A stretch of 64,000 nucleotides of DNA from Corylus avellana (lineage: Eukaryota; Streptophyta; Magnoliopsida; Fagales; Betulaceae), in assembly GCF_901000735.1 (NCBI RefSeq), contig NC_081544.1, forward strand, positions 19,731,358 to 19,795,357, in the 5' to 3' direction. Positions 47,001 to 58,507 of this stretch are shown here, in pieces; positions within the stretch are counted from its first letter, which is position 1, and each line of letters opens with the position of its first letter. The translations under genes and the position numbers were made by a program. The notes beneath the pieces are model-generated. The model was not told where the DNA came from, made no database searches, and worked only from the letters and a program-made list of their open reading frames with translations.

Positions 47001-48699
47001 TTTTTACAATTTGCAGTAGGAAAATCTTCAGAACTACTTTTATCTTTAGTAAAATGATCCCATACTGAAGATCTTTTCACTCTTAATCTTTTTTTACCAA
47101 GGATTGGTGGTCGTCCACCATGACTATGAGATGTTCCCATAGAACCAGCACATCTAATCCCTTGGGTATCCGTTTCAAACTCATCAGATTCATCATCATA
47201 TGTTTCTAATTCTTCATCATCTATGGGACAAGAAGAAATAGCTGATGTAGGTGCATATGCATCCATCTAAACTACAATAAAAATAAAAATAGTTTGTATT
47301 CAATATTTTTAAAACTCATATAATGTGAAAAATTACTTATTAAAAAAAATAGTATATGAAAAGTTCAAAAAACTAGATGGGAATCAGTTTCATAACTAAT
47401 TTTGTGAATTGGTGTTTTCAAATAGAATAACCGCAAGCATAATGCATCTCTAATATTATTAGTATCCATGATGTATTAGAAGCATATAAGAGTATAAGCT
47501 CCAAAGAGTACTACAGCAGCAAGTGAAAAGTGAAACTCTAACTAGCTATATATAATTACTATAATAAGGTGAAATTGAAAACAGACCAAGGCCATATATA
47601 TACACTTAACACTTAATTTATAATTATAAACCACCAACACCAAATAAGGCCATATATAATTATATATACACTTAACACTTAATTTATAATTATAAACCAC
47701 CAACAGCAAATAAGGCCATATATATACACTTAACACTTAATTCTCCCAACAGCAACCAGTAACCACTAGATTTAAAGCTCCAAAATTTTATGGTAAATCA
47801 ACAACAGGCATAGGAAAAGCTACCAACAAGCAACAATAATATCAGATCTTTCAATTTACAAGATTCATTTTCACTCGATTGAAATTTGAAACTATGAAAA
47901 ACAAGATCTTGAAAATAAAACAATATCTTGAAATTTTTCACAGAGAGAGATCTAATGGAGTACGAGAGGATACACAAAGTTCAGGAAAAAAAAAAACAGT
48001 TAACACAGAAAATTACCTGGGCTGCGATGCGATGCGACTCTGCGAGAGATGAAGGTGCAGGTGTGCGATGGTGCGAGTCTGCGAGAGATCGACGGTGCAG
48101 GTGCTGTAGAGGGACTCGAAAGTTGAGGGAGAGGACGGAGATGCAGTGTTGCTGCAGGATCGACGAAGGGCGGCGCTGCTGTGGGTCGACGGAGGGAGTG
48201 GCGCTACTGCGGGATCGACGGAGGGAGCGGCTTGCAGCGCTTTTGCTGAGGGATCAACGGAGGGAGACCTGCTGGGCCGCTGGCTGGTGGCTGCTGCAGT
48301 GTTGCCGCTGCGTGCACCGTGCGGGTTTGGGTCCTTTGGGAAATTGGGGAAAAGAGGAAGAAAAGCAGCCTGGGTAGGGTATCAATTTTTTGAAAATTGA
48401 AAACCTAAGTGACTAATGACTAATAGTCAATACTCAATAGGCGTGAACGGTGAAACCAAAACGACGTTGTTTTGGTTTTAACTTTTAATAATAAATATGA
48501 AATTTTAAAAAATTAAAAATTAAAATAGCTTATCAGTCATATCGGTTTTTCGATAAGAAAATTTTAACCGACCGATTACCGACCAATAAGCTTATCGGTA
48601 TAAAATTTTTAACCGATAACTATCGGTTACGGTTAATATTGGTTCGGTTAAAGTCGGTAATCGGTCGGTAATAGATAATAAGTTAATCTGCCCACCCCT
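44050..48699 (-). mobile_element. hAT transposon with 8-bp target duplication
   Basis: 4650-bp element flanked by AATGAAAC at 44042-44049 and 48700-48707. The ends are short inverted repeats (TAGGGTTGGGTA at the left; TAGGGGTGGGCA as the reverse complement of the right, overlapping the duplication by one base). Subterminal regions of about 150 bp at both ends are dense in TCGGTCGGTTA / TAACCGACCGA motifs, probable transposase-binding sites. A decayed transposase lies at 45118-47266. The right part (48000-48400) is unusually GC-rich compared with the surroundings. Confidence 0.9.
45118..47266 (-). pseudogene. hAT transposase with BED finger, disrupted
   Basis: Starts at 47266 (MDAYAPTSAIS). 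A BED zinc finger is at residues about 70-118 (VWDHFTKD, CKNCERHYKC, MLYHFRNC). The catalytic middle includes RICLTTDTWTS and HIRCCAHVLNLIVQ. The region after KLDVSTRWNSTYTML carries the RNase H-like C-terminal part. The dimerisation domain reads DILMWWRVNKSKFPVLAEIARDVL and SESAFSTRGRII. Disruptions: TAG 46886-46888, TGA 46511-46513 (Trp position), a frameshift between 46163 and 46122, and TAG 45220-45222 (Trp position in QNWLR). Three nonsense changes fit G/C-to-A/T decay. It would have cut and pasted the element; it is no longer functional. Confidence 0.88.
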
Positions 48700-48707
48700 A
48701 ATGAAAC

Positions 48708-49745
48708 TATTGAAATTTTTTGGCGTTTTTAATAATTTTCCCGTCTTAAAACCATTTAAAATGTTAATTTTTGGTTATTAGGGAGATAGTATAATATTTT
48801 TAGTGCATTATTTAACAATTTTTTCTTTAGTGCACCAATATTAAATAATAAAAATATTTTCGATGACTACAATATAAATTAATTTCTTTTTTTTTTTCGA
48901 AAACTTCTTAGAAAATATAAATAATGGTAAGAAAAAATAAAAAGAAAAGAAAGAGGAATTCATGAAATGTAAACAATTTTTTATTTCTACCCCATGGTGG
49001 CGGTTGGAAGATCGAATTAAACCTACGTTAAAAAAATTAAAAAAATAAAAGAAATTTTTTTTTTTAAAAAAAAAAAGGTCTTAAGATGATACTTGTCACA
49101 TAATTAGCCACCCTAAAATCAATCTATATATTAAATTTTGGTTATTTTTCAATCTATGTTGTTAGTGAAATTTTGTACAGCTATATTGAATGTTATTAGA
49201 GAGATAATATTATTATTTTTAGTGCATTATTTAACAATTATTTTTTAGGTTTGCTTTTTTTAGTTTAATTGATAATTATGCTATTCTAACCTTGCTTTTG
49301 CTTGCACCAGATATATGAGGATTGGCCATTCCACATTTCAATTTTTTTTCTTTTTTATAGTCATGTGATCATACTTTTGGTTTCATGTTGATAAAACTAG
49401 AGAAACTCTCTCTATGCTTTTATAGTTTTATCTTGATTCTCGATGATGAGTTCTAGACCGTTGATTAGCATGACACTTTATATAAGGTTGTATTGTATTA
49501 AATTGAGAAAGTGGCTTACCATAGAATATTGCAACGTGATGACATGTAAATCTATTTCAAAGTATGGAAATTAAAACTACCGCACACTTCTTTCTAATTC
49601 TACAAACTTTTTGGTTTATAAGGGAATACTTTGTATTTATTTTGATCCATGGGGACCCAAAAAAGAAAAAAGAAAAAAAAACTCCTATATTTTTCGATTG
49701 GCACTTAATTGTCACAATTCTAAGCTATTCACCTAAGGTTTTAGC

Positions 49746-49786
<41 letters not shown>

Positions 49787-50285
49787 AATTCAAAGGGGAG
49801 GAATAGGAAACTTTTTGTACAAGAGGATTGCCGCTATCTTATGCACATGTCCTCTTCAATTTGGGATATATATAGAACTCCTCTCGCCATTTTATTTTCT
49901 TATTCATCAATAATGGAAAAATAGTTACATTAATGGATCGAACAATCGAAATGGGGTAGGATCCCAACAACAAAACCTAAACAAGAAAGGCAATACAGAG
50001 AAGAAAATAAACAGTAGGAGGAGAGCTTTTTTAAAGGCTGCATATATAAAGTGGTAATGAGGGCAAATGGGCTTGGTGAGAAGCTCCAAATGGTAAAGGC
50101 AGCAACCACCGTGGCATGCGTGGTTGTTGCTGAGGAAGACTAGATGAGATCCGTCACCGAGGAACGAACGCCAACTACAAAAGTCTCCTCTACAAGATCA
50201 AACAAAAACATATGTAGTAGACGGTAACCAAACAAAAAACAACAAAGAAAGTAGAAAGACACTACAGAATACATAGAGCAAAGCT
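48708..50285. other. Non-coding AT-rich spacer
   Basis: No gene recognised. Phrases such as TTAGTGCATTATTTAACAAT occur twice (about 48800 and 49220), so the stretch contains a diverged duplication. An (AT)n microsatellite lies at 49750-49783. Confidence 0.5.
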
Positions 50286-50599
50286 CCACATGTATCAAAT
50301 AGATAAATAACTTGTAACAGGAACCGCATATCCCAGCAATAAGCTGCTTCAGTAAGTCCAGATAATTTAAAACATACGCATATATATATAAATTATACTT
50401 TAAGAAAACACATATTACAAAAGCCCCAAATGTATTGAAGATACATTTGACCCATAAGAGTATATGGGTGCCTGCAATAAGTGGCTTCAATAAGCCCACA
50501 TAAAACTAATATTCACCTAATAAAACACTCAATAACACTCCCGATGTTTTATTGTAGAAGTACATAGTCGATCACAAGATGCAAAATAAGGTTTTTTGT

Positions 50600-51215
50600 C
50601 TATGCAGTAAGGTGACCATCAATGTCTTTGCTCATATCAACTGCAAACTGAAGCAATGTCTTTGGTTCTGGAACATCCTCCTTGAGCTTTTCGTATTCCA
50701 TGCTCCAGTGGACCAAGCTGCCCTCACCCTTGGGAGTAGCTTGAACAACGATCTTGAAGCTCTTGTACTCCTTCAGGAGATCCCCTTCAATCACTTTGAA
50801 AGTGATCGACTTGTTTGTTTCATCTATTGCTTCAATTTTCTCCTTAGCAACTTTGGCTTGCCCATCTATGATTTCACAGGACAAGAAACAACGAAAGATA
50901 TAATATGATTAGTAATTCAGACAATAAATTCTTATCGTACACCCGGGGTATAGTAAGAATAGATTAGCCTATATACAAAGAGATGTAAGAGGGAGGGAAG
51001 AAAAATGCATAACCTATAATTTTCTTACTTTTTTGTTCAATCTTACAAACTAGATTTTGTAAATCCCAATCAGAAAAAGAGAGGGGACGATAATGGAAGC
51101 AATGAAGAGAGATAGAGAAAATACTCCTAGAGTTGGAAATTACAAGATACCTAGGAGAAAAAACCAAGACTGGAAAACTCCAAATGAAATATATATATAT
51201 AATCTACAAAAGCTA

Positions 51216-51259
<44 letters not shown>

Positions 51260-51874
51260 TAGCTTTTGTAGATTATATTTACCTAAGTGTTGGGATAAAA
51301 AATAAAACGTCTTCCGAAAGTTTAGAACTTGGGGGGAAATATTAACATATTGTGAAGTGAAATAAAATTAGACTTAAATAAGATACTGAAAATGAAAATT
51401 TTCAATATATGATGCATACAAATATCACAGTTTTTCCTCTAACGACATATGCAGTTAATTTTCTATCATTTTTTAATTAAAAAAGGACCTCAGTTTTTTT
51501 CATAGGGTTTCGTTCCGCTCGGCTATGAATACATGGAATAGAGACCCAACAATTTTGATGCCTCGATTGCACGTGAACTTGATAAAAATTCTATCATTTA
51601 CTATCTCAATTCTCAACAATCCGAGTAATAAATTACTAAAAGTTTAGATGAGAATAGACGGTCATGTGTGATCTGAAATAGGCTTACCATGAACATAATC
51701 CCAGTAGATGACAGAGCCCTCAGTGCCCCAGTCACCTTCATGCAAAGCACAGCCCTGTATTTTGTCAGGGCAGACATTGGAAATGTGGTGTGGCCTGCCA
51801 CCGAGAATCTCATGAAACTTTTCAGCTGAAGCTTTAATTTCTACATCAGCCTCCACCTTACCAAACAGACTCAT
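50600..51874 (-). CDS. MLP: MLP-like protein (Bet v 1 family), copy C
   Basis: Exon 1 51874-51688, intron 51687-50866 (822 bp, GTAAG...AG), exon 2 50865-50600; 150 residues. It starts MSLFGKVEADVEIKASAEKF, has the loop HEGDWGTEGS and ends KDIDGHLTA. Splice phase and sites are the same as in copies A and B, but the intron is about eight times longer because of an insertion that includes a foldback with a TA core (51201-51274) and one copy of an 85-bp direct repeat (51457-51541). A TATTTAA box is at 51962-51968, about 90 bp before the start; an AATAAA is at 50548-50553 (minus), further from the stop than in A and B. Expected role as for the other copies. Confidence 0.92.
51201..51274. repeat. 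Foldback with TA core inside the MLP-C intron
   Basis: 22-bp inverted arms (AATCTACAAAAGCTAACTTT at the left) at 51201-51222 and 51253-51274 are separated by (TA)n. It could be a small MITE that carries a microsatellite. Confidence 0.85.
51457..51541. repeat. 85-bp perfect direct repeat, copy 1 (MLP-C intron)
   Basis: Identical by eye to 52090-52174. Includes the distinctive phrase TTTCGTTCCGCTCGGCTATG. Confidence 0.93.
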
Positions 51875-52089
51875 TTTTGCAGGCAGTACTAGTATTACAA
51901 GGAGAACTAGTGCAAGTGTAGGAGGTAATGAGGATGCATGATTGTGTTGCAGAAAACAGGCTTAAATAGAAGATTTCTGGGCATTAGAAAATGATATCTT
52001 GTCAACCACTCCGGTCCCTCCTTTGCTCATACATATTAGATTATGAAAACCCATCTCTGGGATAACTTCACGTGGGTATCTTAAAGTAT

Positions 52090-52174
52090 AATTTTCTATC
52101 ATTTTTTAATTAAAAAAGGACCTCAGTTTTTTTCATAGGGTTTCGTTCCGCTCGGCTATGAATACATGGAATAG
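52090..52174. repeat. 85-bp perfect direct repeat, copy 2 (upstream of MLP-C)
   Basis: Second copy, 633 bp from the first, so the two copies bracket MLP-C exon 1 and its promoter. It is followed by a short tandem repeat of AGCCATCCATCATTACTGAC (52173 and 52218). Confidence 0.93.
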
Positions 52175-52339
52175 CCATCCATCATTACTGACAAAAAAAT
52201 ATATATTACCCCTTTAGCCATCCATCATTACTGACAAAAAAATTATTTGTGAGATTTATGAGGACGTTTGCTGCTGTAGCTGGCTCATGCCTCGTGTTTC
52301 CCACCCCGGCCATCTCGATTTTGTTTGCTAATGATTTAT

Positions 52340-52660
52340 GAACCAATTAAAGAGAATCTAATAGCAGCAAATAAAACCTGCATCCACTCTCAAATCTTTT
52401 GAGTGCGATATATATGGTCGGTTTTGGTTGCATCCACTCTCAAATAAAGAAATTTTACTTAACATTTTCTACTGTTCATTTTCCAGCATTTTCTTTATTT
52501 TTTTGTTTTTATTTATTTTTATTGTCCATATTATATTAGAATAGAACAATGCGTGATACGATTATGTACATAGAAAATGAAACATACCTGTGTTTTTCGA
52601 TTTTTTTATTTTTTATTTTTTATTTTTATCATATACACTAATTAATTAGCAAGACCTAAA
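52340..52660. other. Distal end of MLP-C duplicated unit
   Basis: Matches 8690-9000 of the MLP-A unit (for example AAAACCTGCATCCACTC and TTATATTAGAATAGAACAAT). Homology fades after the AAGACCTA phrase at about 52658. Confidence 0.7.
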
Positions 52661-53505
52661 TCTCTAGATCTAAATCTCTAGAGAACTAACTTGAAGCTCT
52701 AGATCTAAATCTTTCGCTTATTATGCATGAAGAAAACCTAATAGGTAAAGGAAACTTCGGCAAGAATTTGCCCAGATTTTAGGGCTTATATTGTGAGACA
52801 ATTTTGACATAACAAACATTCGAATTAAGAAAATCATATTTCCAAAAGGTTTTTCGAATTTATAGTTAACTTTCTAATGCCGCTTGTTTCACCTCAATCT
52901 AATACTCGGACCAAAAGTTATGGTCAAAACATTGGGACATGCGCAGAATAACTCGAATTGAAATTTAATTAAATCTGATTTTAACTCTAATGAATGAAAT
53001 TCCAATTGGCTCATTTCCTTATTATTATTATTTTTTTCTTTTTCTTTTTTTAGTAGAAGCTCATTTTCTTGATTGATTAAACTTACCACATCATATAAAT
53101 ATTTTATTCCTGAATTGATTAGGCATAACCACATGATAAGCCTTAAATATAAAATATCTCGTACGAGCTTCTCAATTATTTTTTTCAAAATTATTTTATC
53201 ATTTAATTAGCCAATTCAAAAATGCTATTTTCGTTTTCAATGAGAAAATGCTTCTTACACTCAGGTCGGATTAATTTTCTCCACCCCTTCCACATCATAA
53301 TTGCACGTTACAAGAAGATAACATTGACATATAGTTCTTCTTCACTTCACGACAGCCAATTTTTTAGTACGGTTAGTTTTGTTTACGTTTTTGTTTTAAT
53401 ACTACTCCAGCTGGTACGCAACACTAACCCCTAAATCAACAATTCAGGCTATAATTAACGTGTATGTGTCTCTTTCAACACCCATCACCCAATGCACATA
53501 ATTAA

Positions 53506-53537
<32 letters not shown>

Positions 53538-53858
53538 GGCGATGCATGGCGAGATGTCCACAACCGGGCCATGGAAGAGATGGTGTCACCGTCATGACAA
53601 AACATTCATGTTGATCTTATTTTGGACCGAGATGTTCAAAGTAATGTTGAATTGTTTGATCACTTATTCGAACAATTATGTCTTATATAAACTCTTTCAC
53701 AAAAGCTATCAATTTAGAGAGTGAATGATCTCCCATCTGTTTCTTAACTTCCTGTATACATCATTTAGTTCTTTCATCTCTAAATGTGGGTACAGTACTA
53801 TGGTCTTTGTAGTGGATTAGTTTAGTTGAGAGTAAGTGAAAAATTTTATTAATTTAAA
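52661..53858. other. Non-coding stretch
   Basis: No gene recognised. A local repeat of CTAGATCTAAATCT occurs at 52671-52712 and an (AT)n microsatellite at 53508-53536. Confidence 0.45.
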
Positions 53859-54275
53859 GGAAACTTCACTTAACCCATGAATTATCATTATTTTTGCAAT
53901 GTTTTTCCTAAAGTTTAATTTCTCTCAATTTAATGTATTCATTTTTAAATTGTTTGCAATCTTACCCTTTCGTTAACTTTTCCCAAATTACCCCCATTTG
54001 TTTTAGAAAAAAAAAATCAAAAATTAATGTATTGGTCCGAATTTAACAGTATTTACAAAAATACCCATGCCTCAATCTTTACAAATAAATTTAAATATTT
54101 TTTCTAAAAAAACCACGGGGTATGTTGGGAATTTTTTTAGGATTTAAAGAAAAATCGGAACGAAAGGAGGACATTAAAAAAATTAAAAATTTAATACACT
54201 AAATTAAAAGGTTTTAAAATTTAACAGTGACATTGTAAAAGGGGTAACAATTCAAAGAGTAAGTAAATTTTCTCC
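53859..54275. mobile_element. Probable MITE related to 7295-7684
   Basis: The left end GGAAACTTCACTTAACCC matches the end of the MITE at 7295-7684, and the reverse complement of the right end (GGAGAAAATTTACTTACTC) is similar. A convincing target duplication was not found. Confidence 0.45.
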
Positions 54276-54639
54276 TTATTTATTTTTTTAATTTATTTTT
54301 TTATTTTTTCTCCTTAATTTAACTACTTAATTATTATCACTGCACACACTTCCTCGCTGACACACTGACTCACACAGAGCATTAGAACGTGCATGGGTCA
54401 AGTGTGCTGGAAGACATTAATATTGCAAAAGCTACACATGGGTGAATTAATGTGTAGATTTTACAGATTAATTTTTTAGAAAAATAAATGAGAAAATACA
54501 AAATGACATTTCCCATGCATATTTTACTGTAGAGACACTACTAGGATATAAAGAACATGATCCTTATCTTTATATGGTATTGTGTAAGCTTATATTAGCA
54601 TCAAATTTTTTTTTGTCAACATCAAATGCAAGCTGAAGC

Positions 54640-54840
54640 AAACCCTACAAGAAAATAGGTTATCATGGGCGGCAAGAAGCCGTGATCAAATTGTCTTCGA
54701 TAAAACTGGTCACAATTGCACCGTCAAGAAAGATCATCAACTATTCATTGATAATGTTATTGGTCGTCACCAAAACCTGTCCGCGTGTACTATGATGTTG
54801 TTGCTGATAACAATATTATTAAGCGACGGCAGATTGTCCT
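54640..54840 (+). mobile_element. Possible CACTA-like end fragment
   Basis: CCTACAAGAAAATAGG resembles the common CACTACAAGAAAA terminus with one change. The following GGCGGC / CGACGGC motifs are like subterminal repeats. Truncated; no partner end found. Confidence 0.3.
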
Positions 54841-54939
54841 CGCTGATAACTTGATTTATTGTGATAGATCGATCTAAAACATAAAGTATTGAGAGATTGA
54901 GATATGCATGCATGTTTTGTGCTGTAGATATGGGTTTTT

Positions 54940-55101
54940 ATGAAGGAAGATATGGGGGTACCTTGAATGTGGGATGGGTGTTTCAAAGTGTCATTGATTA
55001 TCAACCATGTGGATATATATATATATATCCACATGGTTGATAATCAATGACACTTTGAAACACCCATCCCACATTCAAGGTACCCCCATATCTTCCTTCA
55101 T
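54940..55101. repeat. 162-bp perfect palindrome
   Basis: Two 81-bp arms with no mismatch and no spacer, centred between 55020 and 55021 in (AT)n. The first mismatch is at 54939/55102. The arms include GGGGGTACCTTGAATGTGGG and its complement. Confidence 0.97.
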
Positions 55102-55109
55102 TAAATGAA

Positions 55110-56230
55110 GTGTAATAAGAGTTGATTGGTGAAGTTGGGATCTGTCAAGAGAGTGTTGTCTTGTTGAGGTCCATAATAATAGAAAATAAATCGCACCAAA
55201 CACATTTAATTTAAAGTTTAGCATTGAATGTGATGTTATGAAAGATAATGCAGCTGGCCTCTTCAAAGAAGATGAGCAGGACGAATGAGAGGAATTGAAT
55301 AAGGTTTGTGTGCGAGATGTCAAGCTCGAAAACTCTACTGATATTGCAGATGTTTTGAAAAACCGGAATAAGGAGATATATATATATCAAATGTCGTCGG
55401 TAAAATTCGGCACTAGTTTTGGATGTCTTGTGAACAAATTAGTGGTTTATTTAAAAGATAGTATAAAATTATCACAATACAAAATGAAATTCAAATCATT
55501 TGATTTACAAAACAAGTTTTAAACTTAAAAAATTAGTATCAATGATTTTTTAATTTGAATTAAAGATCTTATCTTTGTTATTATGAATATATATATAATC
55601 AATAAATGGTATATATATTTTTAGCTATCTACTTTCACTTTTCTATATAAAATATTAATTTTAAAAAAAAATTTATTAATATAACTAAAGATATCTTGAG
55701 CACTGTAACAGTTTTACAAATCTTTAGCCATTTTGTTGAGTTAGATGTGAAATATTTTTTGCTATAAAGTTAGCCAAAAATAACTATTTTGTTGAGCATG
55801 TAATTGCTCATAGGACTATTGCAAATGTTATTTTAACAAGAAAAAAAATGTGATTGTTAGAGTATATTTGAATGACCCTAAAGTTAGGGATTTGATAATT
55901 AAGCTGATTGTATTATCTTTGATAAAAATTATATTACTCTAAATTAAGAGATTTTATTGATATGATATTTCATGTGTAAATTTTATAAATAAAACATTTT
56001 GTATTGTAAACTCATCATGGAATAAAAAGCAAAATATATCTCTTTCGGCTTTATCTTGTAGAGGTAGGTTATAGATTGAACCACGTCAAATCATTTTCTC
56101 AATTTTTATTTTGTTATCTTTTCTCTCATCGATCCAGTTCTGTCACAAAACCATTTTTTCTTTATTATAATATTCTAATTCACTAAAGATCTTGCCATGA
56201 ACGAAAGAAAATTAGAAGATCAATCTGCCA
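55110..56230. other. Non-coding AT-rich stretch
   Basis: Nothing recognisable. A short open frame at 55295-55522 has no family resemblance. Confidence 0.4.
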
Positions 56231-56241
56231 AATAAACAAAA

Positions 56242-56441
56242 GAGTTAACTTCGTAAAGGTCCATTGAACTTTCACGCGTTTCAAGAAGACCTCGAAAGTT
56301 CAAAAACTCTCCATTTTTTCTATCGAATTTGAGAGTTTACATCAAATTAAAAGTTTGAAGTGGTAAAATTAAGAGTTTTTAAACTTTGAGGAAGCCTTTC
56401 TTAAAACATGAAAGTTCGGAGGGCCTTTGTAAAGTTTCTTC
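56242..56441. mobile_element. 200-bp MITE, probably Mutator type
   Basis: Inverted ends of about 70 bp (AACTTCGTAAAGGTCCATTG near the left; AACTTTACAAAGGCCCTCCG in the reverse complement of the right). The flanks TAAACAAAA (56233-56241) and TAAACAAAT (56442-56450) differ at one of nine positions. Confidence 0.68.
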
Positions 56442-56450
56442 TAAACAAAT

Positions 56451-57395
56451 AGAGCGGAAAATGACAACACATTTGTTTATAAATTGAAAATGAAACGTTT
56501 ACCGTTATTCAAAATCACTCATTCAAATCAAATGATAAGAACCTTTTAAAAAATGAAAAAAAATATGTATATATTATAATGATCAACTGAACGAAAATCA
56601 AAGTGGGCCAGCAACCATAAGGTGCGCGCATGCATTATCGTATCCGGCCAGTATTAATGTTCATGTCAGTTGGAATAGTTTAACAAAATTTACTCATTCA
56701 AGATAATGATAATATTATTGATAGATTTAATTCTCCCTGGATGGAGTAGTTTATATATACACATAAAATCAAATAGAATAGATTGCGTTAAATTATCACT
56801 TATCTCAAAAGTTTAAACTAATAGAACTTTTATGCCATATAAAATCAGTATTTATTTAACAAATATAAATTAATAAAAAATAATTAATTTTATTATTTAA
56901 TTAATATTCTAATAAGTTGGATATTGTACCTTAATTTATACATATGAGGAAGATTAAGTTACATTATGTAGGCTCAATTGGGATAACTGCTCCAAGCTAT
57001 GTGATAAAGCATGTATGTAAATGAGAAGTAATATTATACGTTCATCTCTTACTCATCTTATTTGCAAATTTATTATTGAATCTGTGGCACTGGTAAGTTT
57101 CACAAATTCAATAATGAATTTGTCCATCTCTAATAAGAAGATGGAGAAAAAATAGGCAAAAGATAGAAATAAGACATTTCTCTATCAAAAGTGACGAAAG
57201 ATTGTACTGGGTTTTAAATTTTGAATTAATATCATCCATTAGAAGAGGTCAATATAGAATCCTCAACAAGTCATTTTATTAGCTCAGGGTCAAGACAAAA
57301 TATCAAGAAATAAATAAATAAATACATGAGCATATTTTTTGGTCAATTTACAATGAAAATGAAGGTTGCTAAGAAAAGAAAGTAAAGAGCTGATA
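56451..57395. other. Non-coding AT-rich stretch
   Basis: No gene or element recognised. Confidence 0.4.
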
Positions 57396-57400
57396 GGTTT

Positions 57401-57511
57401 AACTTCTGATTCACCCAAAAGAGTTAAAGGCTGGATAGGGCATCAAAGCCCATTCTATTGCGTAAGACTTTAGCAAGCAGCCTTTTCACCCTTTTGGGTG
57501 AATCAGAAGTT
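57401..57511. repeat. Hairpin with 32-34 bp arms
   Basis: 57401-57432 and 57478-57511 pair with few mismatches (AACTTCTGATTCACCCAAAA at the left) around a 45-nt loop. The size would suit a small foldback element or a small-RNA precursor; nothing in the sequence decides. Confidence 0.85.
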
Positions 57512-57599
57512 ATATATATATATAACTATCAAAAAATTTGCAATATCCTTTTAAACTTTATGTTGTTACCGTGTATACCAATGATAAATAATACGGAAT

Positions 57600-58500
57600 A
57601 AAAAAGAGAGAGAACAAGAAAAAATCGTGACATAAATTTATGTGGTTTGGCAACGTACCTACGTATACAGGAGAGTGGGGCTTTATTTCAATATTAATGA
57701 TTTAAGGTTACAACAAAGCATACTTGTAGAAAAACCATAATTGTACGGACATATTTTAGAAAACCCTAAAATTCCTCGTACCGTACCGCGGGGGCATTGC
57801 CCCTGCACGCCCACAACCTAGTAATTGTTCTCACATAAACTTAATTACGCCCAATGAGCCAATAGTCAGAGCTTCACTCCGCTCCAACTATTCAACCAAC
57901 TACTAGTATTTCACTATTAATTTCTATACTTGAGAAAATATAAGCCAATTGATCCAACAATTTCAATTGCAACAAACGTTTTTCCAAATCACTAAGAAAT
58001 TGCATTGTATAAAAATAAAAAAAAAATAAAAAAAAGTATATCCCTATTTTTTTTCTTTTTTTTCTTCTTTTTTTTTTTTTTTTTTTCTTTTCAAGAAGAC
58101 AAATGCCCCATGTTATTACTTTATTTCGCGATTTTTATGTAGATTTGGGAAATTTAATAGGAACAACATGGCTTTTTCATCTCATCCAAACAAAGCCTTT
58201 GACCATATATGTTGGAGTGAGTATAGAAAAAGCAGCAACCTAAATTAGAAAAGTGACATGTGTCCATTTTTTTAATAACATGTGAAATGCACATAAGTTT
58301 TTAATAAAATGTATTCCAACTATGTCCCTGCTATTAAAAAATCATGTGCATCTCACATATTCAAGGGACACATGTCACTTTTATAAACTAGGTTAAAGGA
58401 AATTCTTCTAACCCAGTTTGAATGAAAACTTTATCCCTTTAGGTTATTTAGATATAATTGTCGATTCAGATCATCTATCATTCTCCTGCAAAAGAGGAGG
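57600..58500. other. Possible LTR-end remnant and non-coding DNA
   Basis: The phrase GACATAAATTTATGTGGTTTGGC with a following GGAGAGTGGGGCTT is of a kind common in plant LTR retrotransposon ends. No partner LTR, so the element is not defined. The rest is AT-rich with a poly-T/poly-A run at 58014-58090. Confidence 0.35.
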
Positions 58501-58507
58501 GGACAAT

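Noticed and set aside
47928..48400. Cysteine/arginine-rich open frames in the GC-rich part of the hAT element
   Set aside because: Two overlapping frames are open at once, as expected from GC-rich repeats of GCGAGAG and GATCGACGG; more likely the 5' leader of the transposon.
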